Source: an uncultured Sulfurovum sp. (GTDB lineage: Bacteria; Campylobacterota; Campylobacteria; Campylobacterales; Sulfurovaceae). From it: 8,705 nt of DNA. Made by a program: the position numbers and the translations under genes. Positions 1 through 6,965 of the stretch are shown piece after piece. The stretch covers positions 1 through 8,705 of the forward strand of contig CAMZLC010000128.1 in assembly GCA_947311605.1 (NCBI GenBank). Reading direction: 5' to 3'. The notes below the pieces were generated by a model, which saw only the letters and a list, made by a program, of their open reading frames with translations, made no database searches and was not told the origin of the DNA. How positions within the stretch are numbered: position 1 is the first letter of the stretch; the number at the start of each line of letters is the position of its first letter.

Positions 1-207
1 AAGAACTTTGGTACTGTTATGTAACAAGCTGTTTTGTTAGTGCTTTTATCATGCAACGGGAAATTAAGGTGAATCCAACAACACCTCTTCTGTGTCAGCT
101 TCATTTTCCCGTGTCTAAAAACACGATTGCCTGGTAACCTATTGGTTCGGCTGAATATATTTATGATGCTGAATCGTACCAAGTAAGGAGTTCTGAAATT
201 TGCTTTT
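1..207. other. Left-edge region without a supportable gene
   Basis: All forward frames are interrupted by stops and none of the short translations resembles the missing catalytic part of the acyl-CoA dehydrogenase whose C-terminal domain starts just downstream. One small hairpin, CGTGT-ctaaaa-ACACG at 110-125, is visible but has no U-tract. I could not pick out a convincing -35/-10 pair. An AAGGAG at 185-190 is the only ribosome-binding-like sequence before the first gene. It directly follows an in-frame TAA at 184-186. The stretch may be a leader, or sequence that replaced the 5' part of the fadE-like gene. Confidence 0.5.
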
Positions 208-786
208 TTGAGTGATATTGCTCTCGGCATTATGGGCGCAGGCTTAAAACGCAGGGAATCACTCTCAGGACGCTTTGCAGATATTCTTGCCGAAATGTAC
301 ATGCTCACAGCAGCCCTTAAGCGATTTAAAGTAGAAGGTGAAAAAAAAGAGGATGAGGTTCTGCTCAAAGTTGCCATGGAAAATGGATTTAATGAAATAG
401 ACAAGGCCTTTGCAGGAATTTATCAAAATCTTTCAAAAGGCGTTTTAGGGATTTTCTTTAAACTTATGGGATTTTACTCAAAGATGAATTCCTTTGGTTC
501 CCCAATAAAAGATGCTGATTTACATAAAATAGCCGCATTGTTAACCAGTAACGCCTCTGTCAGAGACCGGATTTGCAGTAATATTTTCCGGGGTGGTAGA
601 ATAGACGAACTCGTTCACGCCAGTCAGGCGATGCGGGCTGCCAAACCCGCGATCTCGAAACGTAAAAGACTTGGCGAACAGTCACTGGATGCAAACGAAA
701 TAGAACTCATTGACCAGGCAAGGGCACTACAAAACAAAATTGTTGCAGTAGATTCTTACAGCCAGGAGGAATATTCGAGATGCTGA
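208..786 (+). CDS. Orphan C-terminal domain of a FadE-type acyl-CoA dehydrogenase (DUF1974), 5'-truncated
   Basis: The 192 residues match the C-terminal domain of long FadE-type acyl-CoA dehydrogenases (DUF1974/ACDH_C). The clearest stretch is residues 2-45: SDIALGIMGAGLKRRESLSG, then RFADILAEMY and AALKRF. This corresponds to the E. coli FadE segment with LSDVSMAVLGGSLKRRE, as recalled rather than aligned. The FAD-binding catalytic domains, several hundred residues in the full enzyme, are absent. The only plausible start is TTG at 208, since no good ATG lies nearby; the AAGGAG at 185-190 is 17 nt away, which is too far for efficient initiation. The family resemblance (LKFAFLSD) continues upstream of the TTG to the in-frame TAA at 184-186, which argues for truncation of a longer gene. 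The end overlaps the next start by 7 bp, so translation is probably coupled. It is either a decaying remnant or a kept stand-alone domain. Function alone is unknown. Confidence 0.75.
   Translation: MSDIALGIMGAGLKRRESLSGRFADILAEMYMLTAALKRFKVEGEKKEDEVLLKVAMENGFNEIDKAFAGIYQNLSKGVLGIFFKLMGFYSKMNSFGSPIKDADLHKIAALLTSNASVRDRICSNIFRGGRIDELVHASQAMRAAKPAISKRKRLGEQSLDANEIELIDQARALQNKIVAVDSYSQEEYSRC
764..769 (+). promoter_or_regulatory. Strong ribosome-binding site inside the upstream gene, for the acyltransferase-hydrolase
   Basis: A perfect AGGAGG lies 10 nt before the ATG at 780, within the last codons of the DUF1974 gene. Together with the 7-bp overlap (ATGCTGA) it fixes the start of the second gene. 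It also lets that gene be translated even if the upstream fragment is poorly expressed. Confidence 0.85.
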
Positions 787-2927
787 AACTGGTTCTCTAC
801 CTCTCTTCAGTGCTTCTTTATGTCATCAAAAGATTAAGTGGTGCCAACTTCACCACAAGTGGCGAAGCACTGCCAGAAGGTCCTGTACTTTTTTTAGCAA
901 ATCACTTCACCCGCTTTGAAACATTTGTTGTGCCCTATCTGCTCTTTAACAAGCGTGGTCGTGTCGCACGATCTCTAGCTGACGATACTGTTTTTGTTGG
1001 ATTGCTCGGTGGCTATATGCGTCTTGCCGGATCTGTCTCTACCAAAAACAAATTACGAGATTGTATTATTGCCGATGATTTCCTCTCTGGAAAGGCTGAC
1101 TGGATTATCTACCCTGAAGGACATATGGTCAAAAACAAACAGATCTCCTTCGATGATGGAGAATTTTGCATCCACACATCCGAACGTCAAGGTCCTGTGC
1201 ATACCGGCGCATCGGTTCTGGCATTAAAAGCAGAATTCATGAGGCAGAAGGTAAAGGCGTCGGATGAAAACAAAAAGATCAAACGCTTTTGCTCCGACAC
1301 AGCCATCGATATAGACAGAACAAAGATCAATCAGGATGTCACTCTCAACGTAGTTCCACTTTCCATAACTTACTATCCGGTGCGTCCTGGAGAAAACAAA
1401 TTTCTGCTTTGGCTCGATAAGCACTTTAACCTGCGAGGTACCAGATTTTTTGAAGAACTCGAGATCGAGATCAATCTCCTGATGGATGCCAATATGCATC
1501 TCCATTTCGGTAAGGGCGTTCCTGTGGAAAAGTATATTCAGGAATATAAAGATGAATATACAGGCTCAATCGAAGACCAGAGTTTTAGTGCTGGCCTGTT
1601 TGACATTAAAAGAAAACAAATAATTAACGATGCAATGAAACAGGTCTACGGCAATATGCAGGTTAATTTTGATCACATCTTTATCCTGAGTCTTGTCACC
1701 ATGCCATCGCTCAGAGTCTGTCCAAGTTACCTTAAAACTCTCATCTACAAGAATGCCAGAGAGCTGGGAAAAATTGACGGGCTGAACCTTCACCCCGAGT
1801 TGAAGAAAGGTCTCTTTAAACTCATTCTCGATAAAAGCTATGAACCTTTTACGGCAGCAATCAAACTGGCAGAGACCCAAAAAATTCTCTTCCAGGATTG
1901 TGAAGGAAAGTACCTCTTCGACAAAAGCCTTCTCGAGAAAACATATAATTTCAATAAAATCAGAGTAGAAAACACCCTCCAGGTGATACTCAATGAAATC
2001 AAATGGCAACGAGACATAGTGAAACTTGCAAATTATAATGCCACCTATAAAGAGCAGGAACTGCGTATTGATAACTTTGAACATATTCAACATCAGGACT
2101 GGAACTACTACGAAAAAGAGTACCTCAAGTACCATGACACCGTGCCGGACAAAAAGAGTGTTGGTGCCCCCGCACTATGGTTTGATGAAAAGAACAGTGT
2201 TGGCCTTGTCTTTTCACACGGATACATGGCAGCGCCTGCAGAAGCCAAAAAGCTTGCTGAATACCTGTTTGAAAGAGGTATCAACGTTTATCTCCTCAGA
2301 CTGAGAGGGCATGGTACTGACCCTGAAGCTTTAAAACATGTAACTGCCGATGACTGGGAACTGGACTTTGGGCGTGCATTTACAATGATGAGGCAGGTCT
2401 GCGACAAGGTTTTCATCGGTGGTTTCTCAACGGGCGGATTACTCGCTCTTTTACACGCTGCACAGTATGACGTGGATGGGGTAATCGCAATTAATTCAGC
2501 TTTAAAACTAAACAATCTTCAAGTAAGTTATATCGTACCAACATTACAAGCATTTAATGAAATGATCAGCCATCTGCATGCAAAAGGGATTAAAGAGTGG
2601 GTCGATAACGACACTGAAAACCCTGCAGTGAACTATACAAAACACCCGCTGGCCTCCATTGCTCAGATGGAAAAAGTTATGACAAGAGTGGATAAAACAC
2701 TTAAGAAGATCACTGAGCCCATATTAGTGCTCCAGGGCGACAAAGATCCGGTTGTTAACCCCAAAAGTGCACACCTCATCTATGACCATGTAAGTAGTTC
2801 CATGAGAAAACTGGTATTGGTTCCAAGGGAAAACCATATCATCGTCACAGGCGAAGGAGAGGACGAAATATTTGAAAGTGTTCATCGTTTTATCGAAGAT
2901 GTTCTAACGCGGATAAACCGCAAGTAA
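780..2927 (+). CDS. Fused PlsC-like acyltransferase and alpha/beta hydrolase
   Basis: This is a 715-residue two-enzyme protein. Residues 1-17 are hydrophobic and probably anchor it to the inner membrane. Residues about 28-250 look like the 1-acylglycerol-phosphate acyltransferase (PlsC) family: a histidine motif NHFTRFE at 41-47 and the YPEGHM motif at 111-116. The family's usual HX4D is here HX4E (H42, E47). Residues about 470-710 are an alpha/beta hydrolase of the monoacylglycerol-lipase/carboxylesterase type. It has an SHG oxyanion turn at 479-481, a GFSTG nucleophile elbow with S550, an acid in QGDKD at 652-656 (probably D656), and H686 in ENHII. The middle, residues about 250-465, is rich in charged helices and I cannot assign it. 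The likely substrates are acyl-CoA or acyl-ACP and a lysolipid for the first domain and a lipid ester for the second, so lipid remodelling is inferred. The gene overlaps the DUF1974 fragment. No terminator is seen behind it. Confidence 0.82.
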   Translation: MLKLVLYLSSVLLYVIKRLSGANFTTSGEALPEGPVLFLANHFTRFETFVVPYLLFNKRGRVARSLADDTVFVGLLGGYMRLAGSVSTKNKLRDCIIADDFLSGKADWIIYPEGHMVKNKQISFDDGEFCIHTSERQGPVHTGASVLALKAEFMRQKVKASDENKKIKRFCSDTAIDIDRTKINQDVTLNVVPLSITYYPVRPGENKFLLWLDKHFNLRGTRFFEELEIEINLLMDANMHLHFGKGVPVEKYIQEYKDEYTGSIEDQSFSAGLFDIKRKQIINDAMKQVYGNMQVNFDHIFILSLVTMPSLRVCPSYLKTLIYKNARELGKIDGLNLHPELKKGLFKLILDKSYEPFTAAIKLAETQKILFQDCEGKYLFDKSLLEKTYNFNKIRVENTLQVILNEIKWQRDIVKLANYNATYKEQELRIDNFEHIQHQDWNYYEKEYLKYHDTVPDKKSVGAPALWFDEKNSVGLVFSHGYMAAPAEAKKLAEYLFERGINVYLLRLRGHGTDPEALKHVTADDWELDFGRAFTMMRQVCDKVFIGGFSTGGLLALLHAAQYDVDGVIAINSALKLNNLQVSYIVPTLQAFNEMISHLHAKGIKEWVDNDTENPAVNYTKHPLASIAQMEKVMTRVDKTLKKITEPILVLQGDKDPVVNPKSAHLIYDHVSSSMRKLVLVPRENHIIVTGEGEDEIFESVHRFIEDVLTRINRK

Positions 2928-3084
2928 GTGCCTCGAAGTTCTCTCTTTGTTCGCTATCTGTTGCTTATGCTCATAATTTGAGTTTGAAACACTTTTGATT
3001 TTCTTGTTTTTTATTACAGCTTTTCAGGAGTAAGGCACTAAAAAGGATTGATGGACTCGTAAAAACTCACAACAAGGAAGAACC
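2928..3084 (+). other. Intergenic leader before acnA
   Basis: This 157-bp AT-rich gap separates the acyltransferase-hydrolase stop from the acnA start. I see no clear terminator for the upstream gene. Candidate promoter boxes, such as CATAAT near 2970, lack a convincing -35 partner, so read-through from upstream cannot be excluded. An AAGGAAG at 3074-3080 serves as the acnA ribosome-binding site, with its AGGA core 6 nt before the ATG. The gap also holds a solitary copy of the repeat end described at 3049-3068. Confidence 0.5.
3049..3068 (+). repeat. Solitary copy of the repeat-element end, just upstream of acnA
   Basis: The 20 bases TGATGGACTCGTAAAAACTC are identical to the left end of the MITE-like element at 6614-6633. 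The match includes one more T on the left of each copy, giving 21 of 21. Neither the internal palindrome nor the opposite end of the element follows, so this is a solo or decayed end. It sits only 16 nt before the acnA start codon and directly before its ribosome-binding site, where it could affect the leader RNA. Confidence 0.75.
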
Positions 3085-5865
3085 ATGACAAATTCTGATT
3101 CCACCAGGATAGATACGCGTAAACACTTTCAACTTAACGGAAAAGAGTACAGTTTTTACTCCCTTCGTGCCTTAAAAAAGTACGGATTTGATAATATCGA
3201 TCATCTTCCCTACTCCATTCGTATCCTGCTGGAAAATCTTATGCGGCATCTCCATACTGATATGGTGCATGAGGAGGATGTTGCAAATCTGGCATCGTGG
3301 GAACCTGCAATGCAGGACTCAAAATCCATTCCTTTCATGCCTGGCCGGGTTGTTCTTCAGGATTTCACAGGAGTTCCTGCAATTGTTGACCTGGCAGCTC
3401 TCAGATCGGCCGTCGCAAGAGCCGGTGGAAATCCTGAAATTATGAATCCCTTTATTCCAGCAGATCTTATTATTGATCACTCTATCCAGGTCGATCGGTT
3501 TGGCGATAAAGACGCTTTTTCCTATAACGTAAAACGGGAAATGGAACGTAACCGGGAACGCTACACCATGCTCCACTGGGGGCAGAAATCTTTTGCAAAC
3601 TTTCGGGTTATTCCACCGGGTACAGGAATTGTGCACCAGGTAAATCTTGAATATCTTGCTTCAGTTGTCCAGACAACAGAGAAAAATGACGAAATAGTGG
3701 CCTACCCCGATACTGTTATCGGCACCGATTCACACACAACCATGATTAACGGGATAGGGGGGCTCGGTTGGGGGGTTGGAGGAATTGAAGCAGAGGCTGT
3801 TCTTCTCGGACAACCCTATTCAATGCAGATTCCTGAAGTTGTGGGTGTAAAGCTCACCGGCAGGTTGAGCAAGGGAATAACAGCAACAGATCTGGTGCTG
3901 ACTATTACCGAATTTTTACGCACCAAGGGCGTTGTTGGGCGCTTTGTTGAATTTTTCGGCCCTGCCGTAAAAAGACTCAGCCTGCCAGATCGGGCAACCG
4001 TTGCCAACATGGCTCCTGAATATGGTGCGACCATGGGCTTCTTCCCAGTGGATGAAGAAACCCTCCGCTATCTTCACATAAGTGGCCGGGATTCCAATCA
4101 GATTGATCTTGTTGAAAAGTATTCTAAAGTACAGGGACTTTTCCTCGCGGAAGAAAATCCTGTGCCAACATATAGTGTGGAGTACGAGATCCAGCTGGAT
4201 CAGATCGAACCAAGCCTTGCAGGGCCCCGAAAGCCTCAGGAACGAATCCCTTTACCTGCCATGAAAGATGCCTTCCAGGCACAACTGACAGATAAACTGG
4301 CACAGGATACTGCGGAACTAAACGGCAGCGGATGCTGGGGCGATGAAGGAGGTGCCTGCGAGCTTGTACCTGAAGGCTGCGGATGCCCGATAAAAGAGGG
4401 CGAAGGTTTACGGGAAGGTTGCTTTGATAAAAGTGGCCAACAGATGCACATAAAAGATGGTTCTGTGGTCATTGCCGCCATCACAAGCTGTACAAATACA
4501 TCAAATCCTGCGGTTATGATTGGCGCTGGAATCCTTGCCCGAAAAGCGGCTGAACTTGGCCTGAAAACTAAACCCTGGGTTAAAACAAGTATGGCGCCAG
4601 GTTCCAAAGTTGTCAGCCACTACCTTGAAAAAGTCGGACTCATGGCACCGCTTGAACATTTTGGTTTTAATGTCGTTGGATATGGATGCACAACATGCAT
4701 TGGCAACAGCGGCCCACTCGACACAAAGATTGCTGAAATAATCGAACAAAAACATTTATTAACCGCCTCTGTGTTAAGTGGTAACCGAAACTTTGAGGCT
4801 CGCATCCATCCTCTTGTCCATGCAAACTACCTCTGTTCTCCACAACTTGTAGTCGCTTATGCCATTGCCGGCAGTGTTTCCACAGACCTTGAAACTGAGC
4901 CATTGGGAACAGGCAAAGATGGAAATCCTGTTTATCTCCATGACATATCGCCAACAAATGAAGAGATACAAGCCCTTGTTGCTGAAACGGTAACACCTGA
5001 GTTATTCACATCAAGCTACAAAGATATCTTCTCAGGCGATAGCGCATGGAATAACCTGCAAGTTCCTGATAGCAGCCTGTTTAAGTGGGATAATGAGTCC
5101 TCATACATAAAAGAGCCCCCATTTTTTAAAGACCTTCAGGTCAATCCTCCACCTGTATCAGACATTGAAAATGCCGGGATACTCGCCATCTTCGGCGACA
5201 CTATCACCACTGACCACATCTCACCAGCTGGCGCAATCCCTGCAGACAGTCCTGCAGGAACGTATCTGCAAGGGCTTGGTATCGCGCCTGAAGATTTCAA
5301 CAGTTTTGGGTCACGACGCGGAAATCATGAAGTTATGATGCGTGGCACCTTTGGCAATATCCGTATCCGCAACCAGATGGCGGACAAAGATGGCGGGTAT
5401 ACCCGTTTTATGCCCGATGGTGAGTTGATGAGCATCTATGACAAAAAAGCGAACACGCCACTTATTATTTTTGCAGGCACTGACTACGGAACCGGAAGTT
5501 CACGGGACTGGGCCGCAAAAGGAACATTACTTCTCGGGGTAAGAGCTGTTTTTGCAAAATCCTTTGAGCGAATTCATAGAAGTAACCTTGTTGGCATGGG
5601 GGTGTTGCCGCTCCAGCTGGAAGCAGGAACCGATTCCGATTCCCTTGGACTTGACGGTAGTGAAACAATCACGATAAAAGGCCTTGCCGATGATTTAAAA
5701 CCCGGCAAAAAAATAACAGTAACAGTTCAACCCAAAACGGAAAACGATTCATTCTCATTTACAGCTTCGGTACGCCTCGATAACCCCATGGAAGTGGAAT
5801 ATTATCGTCATGGAGGCATCTTACACAAAGTACTTCGACAGATGCTTGACCAGGAGAAGAGATAA
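3085..5865 (+). CDS. acnA: Aconitate hydratase, AcnA/IRP1 type, with a cysteine-rich insert
   Basis: This enzyme interconverts citrate and isocitrate through cis-aconitate in the cytoplasmic TCA cycle, using a [4Fe-4S] cluster. The 926 residues cover the whole family fold. GTDSHTTMING is at 213-223, and the cluster cysteines are C469 (ITSCTNTSNP) and C535 and C538 (GYGCTTCIGNSGP). The C-terminal swivel domain begins near 700 with GDTITTDHISPAG at 704-716, followed by active-site GSSRDW at 804-809 and SFERIHRSNLVGMG at 826-839. The start is ATG after AAGGAAG. E. coli AcnA has 891 residues. Much of the extra length is a segment at about 411-449 with C417, C425, C432, C434 and C446, placed directly before the first cluster cysteine motif, where relatives normally have a short linker. 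Its role is unknown. AcnA-type proteins are known to sense iron and oxidants through cluster loss, so a redox or metal role for the insert is conceivable. A strong terminator follows, so it probably ends its own transcript. Confidence 0.97.
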   Translation: MTNSDSTRIDTRKHFQLNGKEYSFYSLRALKKYGFDNIDHLPYSIRILLENLMRHLHTDMVHEEDVANLASWEPAMQDSKSIPFMPGRVVLQDFTGVPAIVDLAALRSAVARAGGNPEIMNPFIPADLIIDHSIQVDRFGDKDAFSYNVKREMERNRERYTMLHWGQKSFANFRVIPPGTGIVHQVNLEYLASVVQTTEKNDEIVAYPDTVIGTDSHTTMINGIGGLGWGVGGIEAEAVLLGQPYSMQIPEVVGVKLTGRLSKGITATDLVLTITEFLRTKGVVGRFVEFFGPAVKRLSLPDRATVANMAPEYGATMGFFPVDEETLRYLHISGRDSNQIDLVEKYSKVQGLFLAEENPVPTYSVEYEIQLDQIEPSLAGPRKPQERIPLPAMKDAFQAQLTDKLAQDTAELNGSGCWGDEGGACELVPEGCGCPIKEGEGLREGCFDKSGQQMHIKDGSVVIAAITSCTNTSNPAVMIGAGILARKAAELGLKTKPWVKTSMAPGSKVVSHYLEKVGLMAPLEHFGFNVVGYGCTTCIGNSGPLDTKIAEIIEQKHLLTASVLSGNRNFEARIHPLVHANYLCSPQLVVAYAIAGSVSTDLETEPLGTGKDGNPVYLHDISPTNEEIQALVAETVTPELFTSSYKDIFSGDSAWNNLQVPDSSLFKWDNESSYIKEPPFFKDLQVNPPPVSDIENAGILAIFGDTITTDHISPAGAIPADSPAGTYLQGLGIAPEDFNSFGSRRGNHEVMMRGTFGNIRIRNQMADKDGGYTRFMPDGELMSIYDKKANTPLIIFAGTDYGTGSSRDWAAKGTLLLGVRAVFAKSFERIHRSNLVGMGVLPLQLEAGTDSDSLGLDGSETITIKGLADDLKPGKKITVTVQPKTENDSFSFTASVRLDNPMEVEYYRHGGILHKVLRQMLDQEKR

Positions 5866-5884
5866 TTCGACTACGAGTTGAATG

Positions 5885-5921
5885 AACCTCACATAATAAT
5901 CTGATTATTATTGAGGTTTTT
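5885..5921 (+). terminator. Rho-independent terminator of acnA
   Basis: A long stem pairs AACCTCA (5885-5891) with TGAGGTT (5912-5918) and ATAATAAT (5893-5900) with ATTATTAT (5904-5911). One C is bulged and the loop is CTG. Five T residues at 5917-5921 complete the signal on the plus strand. It begins 19 nt after the acnA stop. On the minus strand there is no comparable T-run, so it is unlikely to end the convergent gene efficiently. Confidence 0.88.
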
Positions 5922-5969
5922 CAGATTGTTTCCTCAGCCTCAAAGAAGAATATCTGGAAAGAATGCACA

Positions 5970-6497
5970 TTACAGAAGATACCTCCCGTTTCGATCCATC
6001 CTCGGTCCCAATACCTTCAGATTTGAAAAAACCCTTCTGGCAATAAGAAAGGCAAACACAATAACAAAGAAAAGAACTAACAATTTGAGGGCAGAGGCAA
6101 GATTTGAAACTCCCGTGAGCATGAGGCTTTCCAGCATATCATATACGCACCACATGCCAATCAAACGATACGCTCCACCATGAAAGCGAAAGGTAAAATA
6201 CGCAAAAACCAGCGGGATTAATGTTTTAAGTACGATAAAAAGTGTTGGATCTTGTGGATTAATGGGTAGTTCTGCCACCACTGTAAGCGCAGAATAAGCA
6301 ACCAGAAGGACGGAGAGAAGGGCATTAATGGTCAGGTATTTTTTCCTTAATTCCGGTTTGGGAATACTGGCAATACAGTAAGCGTACTTCACAGCTTTAT
6401 CCGGATCTGCTTTCACATACTTTTGGAATATATTTTCACGACTCAAACCACTTTCCAATTCAGCGGTTATTTTATTGCTGAGGTCCAGTAATCCCAT
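5970..6497 (-). CDS. Four-helix integral membrane protein of unknown function
   Basis: I do not recognise this 175-residue protein. The first 55 residues are soluble and helical, ending in a basic KPELRKKY. Four hydrophobic segments follow at roughly 56-76, 86-104, 109-129 and 134-154. The short basic tail holds ARR at 153-155 and then ends in GRYLL. Segment 3 carries polar residues (WCVYDMLES) and the loop before it reads FRFHGG, so a small sensor or transport-accessory role is possible but only a guess. The start is ATG preceded by AAGAGG at 6505-6510, 7 nt away. The gene converges on acnA, with about 50 bp between the acnA terminator and its stop, and has its own candidate promoter, so it is probably transcribed alone. 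The reading frame, signal spacing and hydrophobic pattern make it a real gene. Confidence 0.85.
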   Translation of the reverse strand: MGLLDLSNKITAELESGLSRENIFQKYVKADPDKAVKYAYCIASIPKPELRKKYLTINALLSVLLVAYSALTVVAELPINPQDPTLFIVLKTLIPLVFAYFTFRFHGGAYRLIGMWCVYDMLESLMLTGVSNLASALKLLVLFFVIVFAFLIARRVFSNLKVLGPRMDRNGRYLL

Positions 6498-6523
6498 GTT
6501 TTTTCCTCTTGTTTAGACTATTA

Positions 6524-6552
6524 ATTTTGGTATGTTTATAAAAAGATGTAAA
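6524..6552 (-). promoter_or_regulatory. Candidate sigma-70 promoter of the membrane-protein gene
   Basis: Read on the minus strand, TTTACA (6547-6552) matches the -35 consensus at 5 of 6 positions. CAAAAT (6524-6529) matches the -10 at 4 of 6, with a 17-nt spacer. Transcription would begin near 6517, about 20 nt before the start codon, placing the AAGAGG ribosome-binding site inside a short leader. Confidence 0.5.
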
Positions 6553-6613
6553 GCTACCATATAAGTTTCCGAGTTTCACAAATTTTGCTAATGGCTATTC
6601 TCTGCTTCAAGTT

Positions 6614-6770
6614 TGATGGACTCGTAAAAACTCTTCATCTTCTTCGTTACTGCAAATTTCTTATCTTTTCAACGTACCCTAGTACGCCGAAAAGATAAGA
6701 AATTTCCGTGCCTCGAATATGGAGGTTTTTCCAAGTCCATCTTGTTTTCGACCTTTTTACGAGTTTGTCA
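6614..6770. mobile_element. 157-bp MITE-like / palindromic intergenic repeat element
   Basis: The element is bounded by imperfect 17-bp terminal inverted repeats. TGATGGACTCGTAAAAA lies at 6614-6630, and 6754-6770 reads TGACAAACTCGTAAAAA on the minus strand; 14 of 17 match. Inside is a perfect 17-bp inverted repeat (6654-6670 against 6689-6705). It is extended after a 2x2 mismatch by CGTAC/GTACG around the loop CCTA. There is no transposase and no reading frame. A second, single end occurs at 3049-3068. This fits a non-autonomous transposon relic or a REP-like family. No target-site duplication is evident at the borders. Confidence 0.6.
6654..6705. repeat. Long perfect palindrome at the core of the repeat element
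   Basis: AAATTTCTTATCTTTTC at 6654-6670 is the exact reverse complement of 6689-6705. The 18-nt centre adds five more pairs (6673-6677 with 6682-6686) after an AA/CC mismatch. As RNA in either direction it would fold into one stable hairpin of about 22 pairs; as DNA it could extrude a cruciform. There is no T-run next to it, so a terminator is unlikely. Confidence 0.85.
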
Positions 6771-6856
6771 AAAAAAGCATGCAAACATGAACGTCACCCT
6801 TTCCTTTACGTCCTGTAATTTTGTTTACGGTTACAGTGCTGAGTGGAATACGGACA

Positions 6857-6899
6857 GGGAGTGATGCCTCCCGTGAGGAGTTGCTTTCGGCAACAACTC
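6857..6899. repeat. Cluster of small, partly exclusive hairpins downstream of the DUF2202 gene
   Basis: Three short stems lie side by side. GGGAG (6857-6861) pairs with CTCCC (6868-6872), and CCTC (6867-6870) pairs with GAGG (6875-6878). GTTGC (6880-6884) pairs with GCAAC (6890-6894) around TTTCG. The first two exclude each other. An alternative GAGTTG/CAACTC pairing covers 6878-6899. They lie 67-109 nt beyond the DUF2202 stop, in its possible 3' UTR. No known riboswitch class is recognised. Confidence 0.35.
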
Positions 6900-6965
6900 T
6901 GGAAGACATTTTTTGAGTTTACACGTATCTTCAACGGAAAGGAAGTGCGGACAGAAAATGGGTAT

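Larger units (their letters stand above)
6498..6965. other. 468-bp gene-free region between the membrane-protein and DUF2202 genes
   Basis: No reading frame here is convincing. It contains the membrane-protein promoter (6524-6552), a MITE-like element (6614-6770) and a cluster of small inverted repeats (6857-6899). It lies upstream of the membrane-protein gene and downstream of the DUF2202 gene, so it must hold the 3' end of the DUF2202 transcript. No hairpin followed by a T-run on the minus strand was found in it. Confidence 0.6.

Noticed and set aside
2909..2921. GCGG-ataaa-CCGC hairpin at the end of the acyltransferase-hydrolase gene considered as a terminator
   Set aside because: It has only four pairs, lies inside the coding sequence and lacks a T-run.
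2929..2938. GTGCCTCGAA shared with 6708-6717 inside the MITE-like element
   Set aside because: Ten bases alone may be chance, and its order relative to the repeat end at 3049 does not match the intact element, so a second decayed copy is not supported.
5911..6183. 90-codon plus-strand frame after acnA
   Set aside because: It starts inside the acnA terminator and overlaps the membrane-protein gene in antisense; no ribosome-binding site.
6811..6836. CTGTAA/TTACAG inverted repeat considered as an operator or riboswitch part
   Set aside because: Only six pairs with a 12-base loop and no match to a known riboswitch core.
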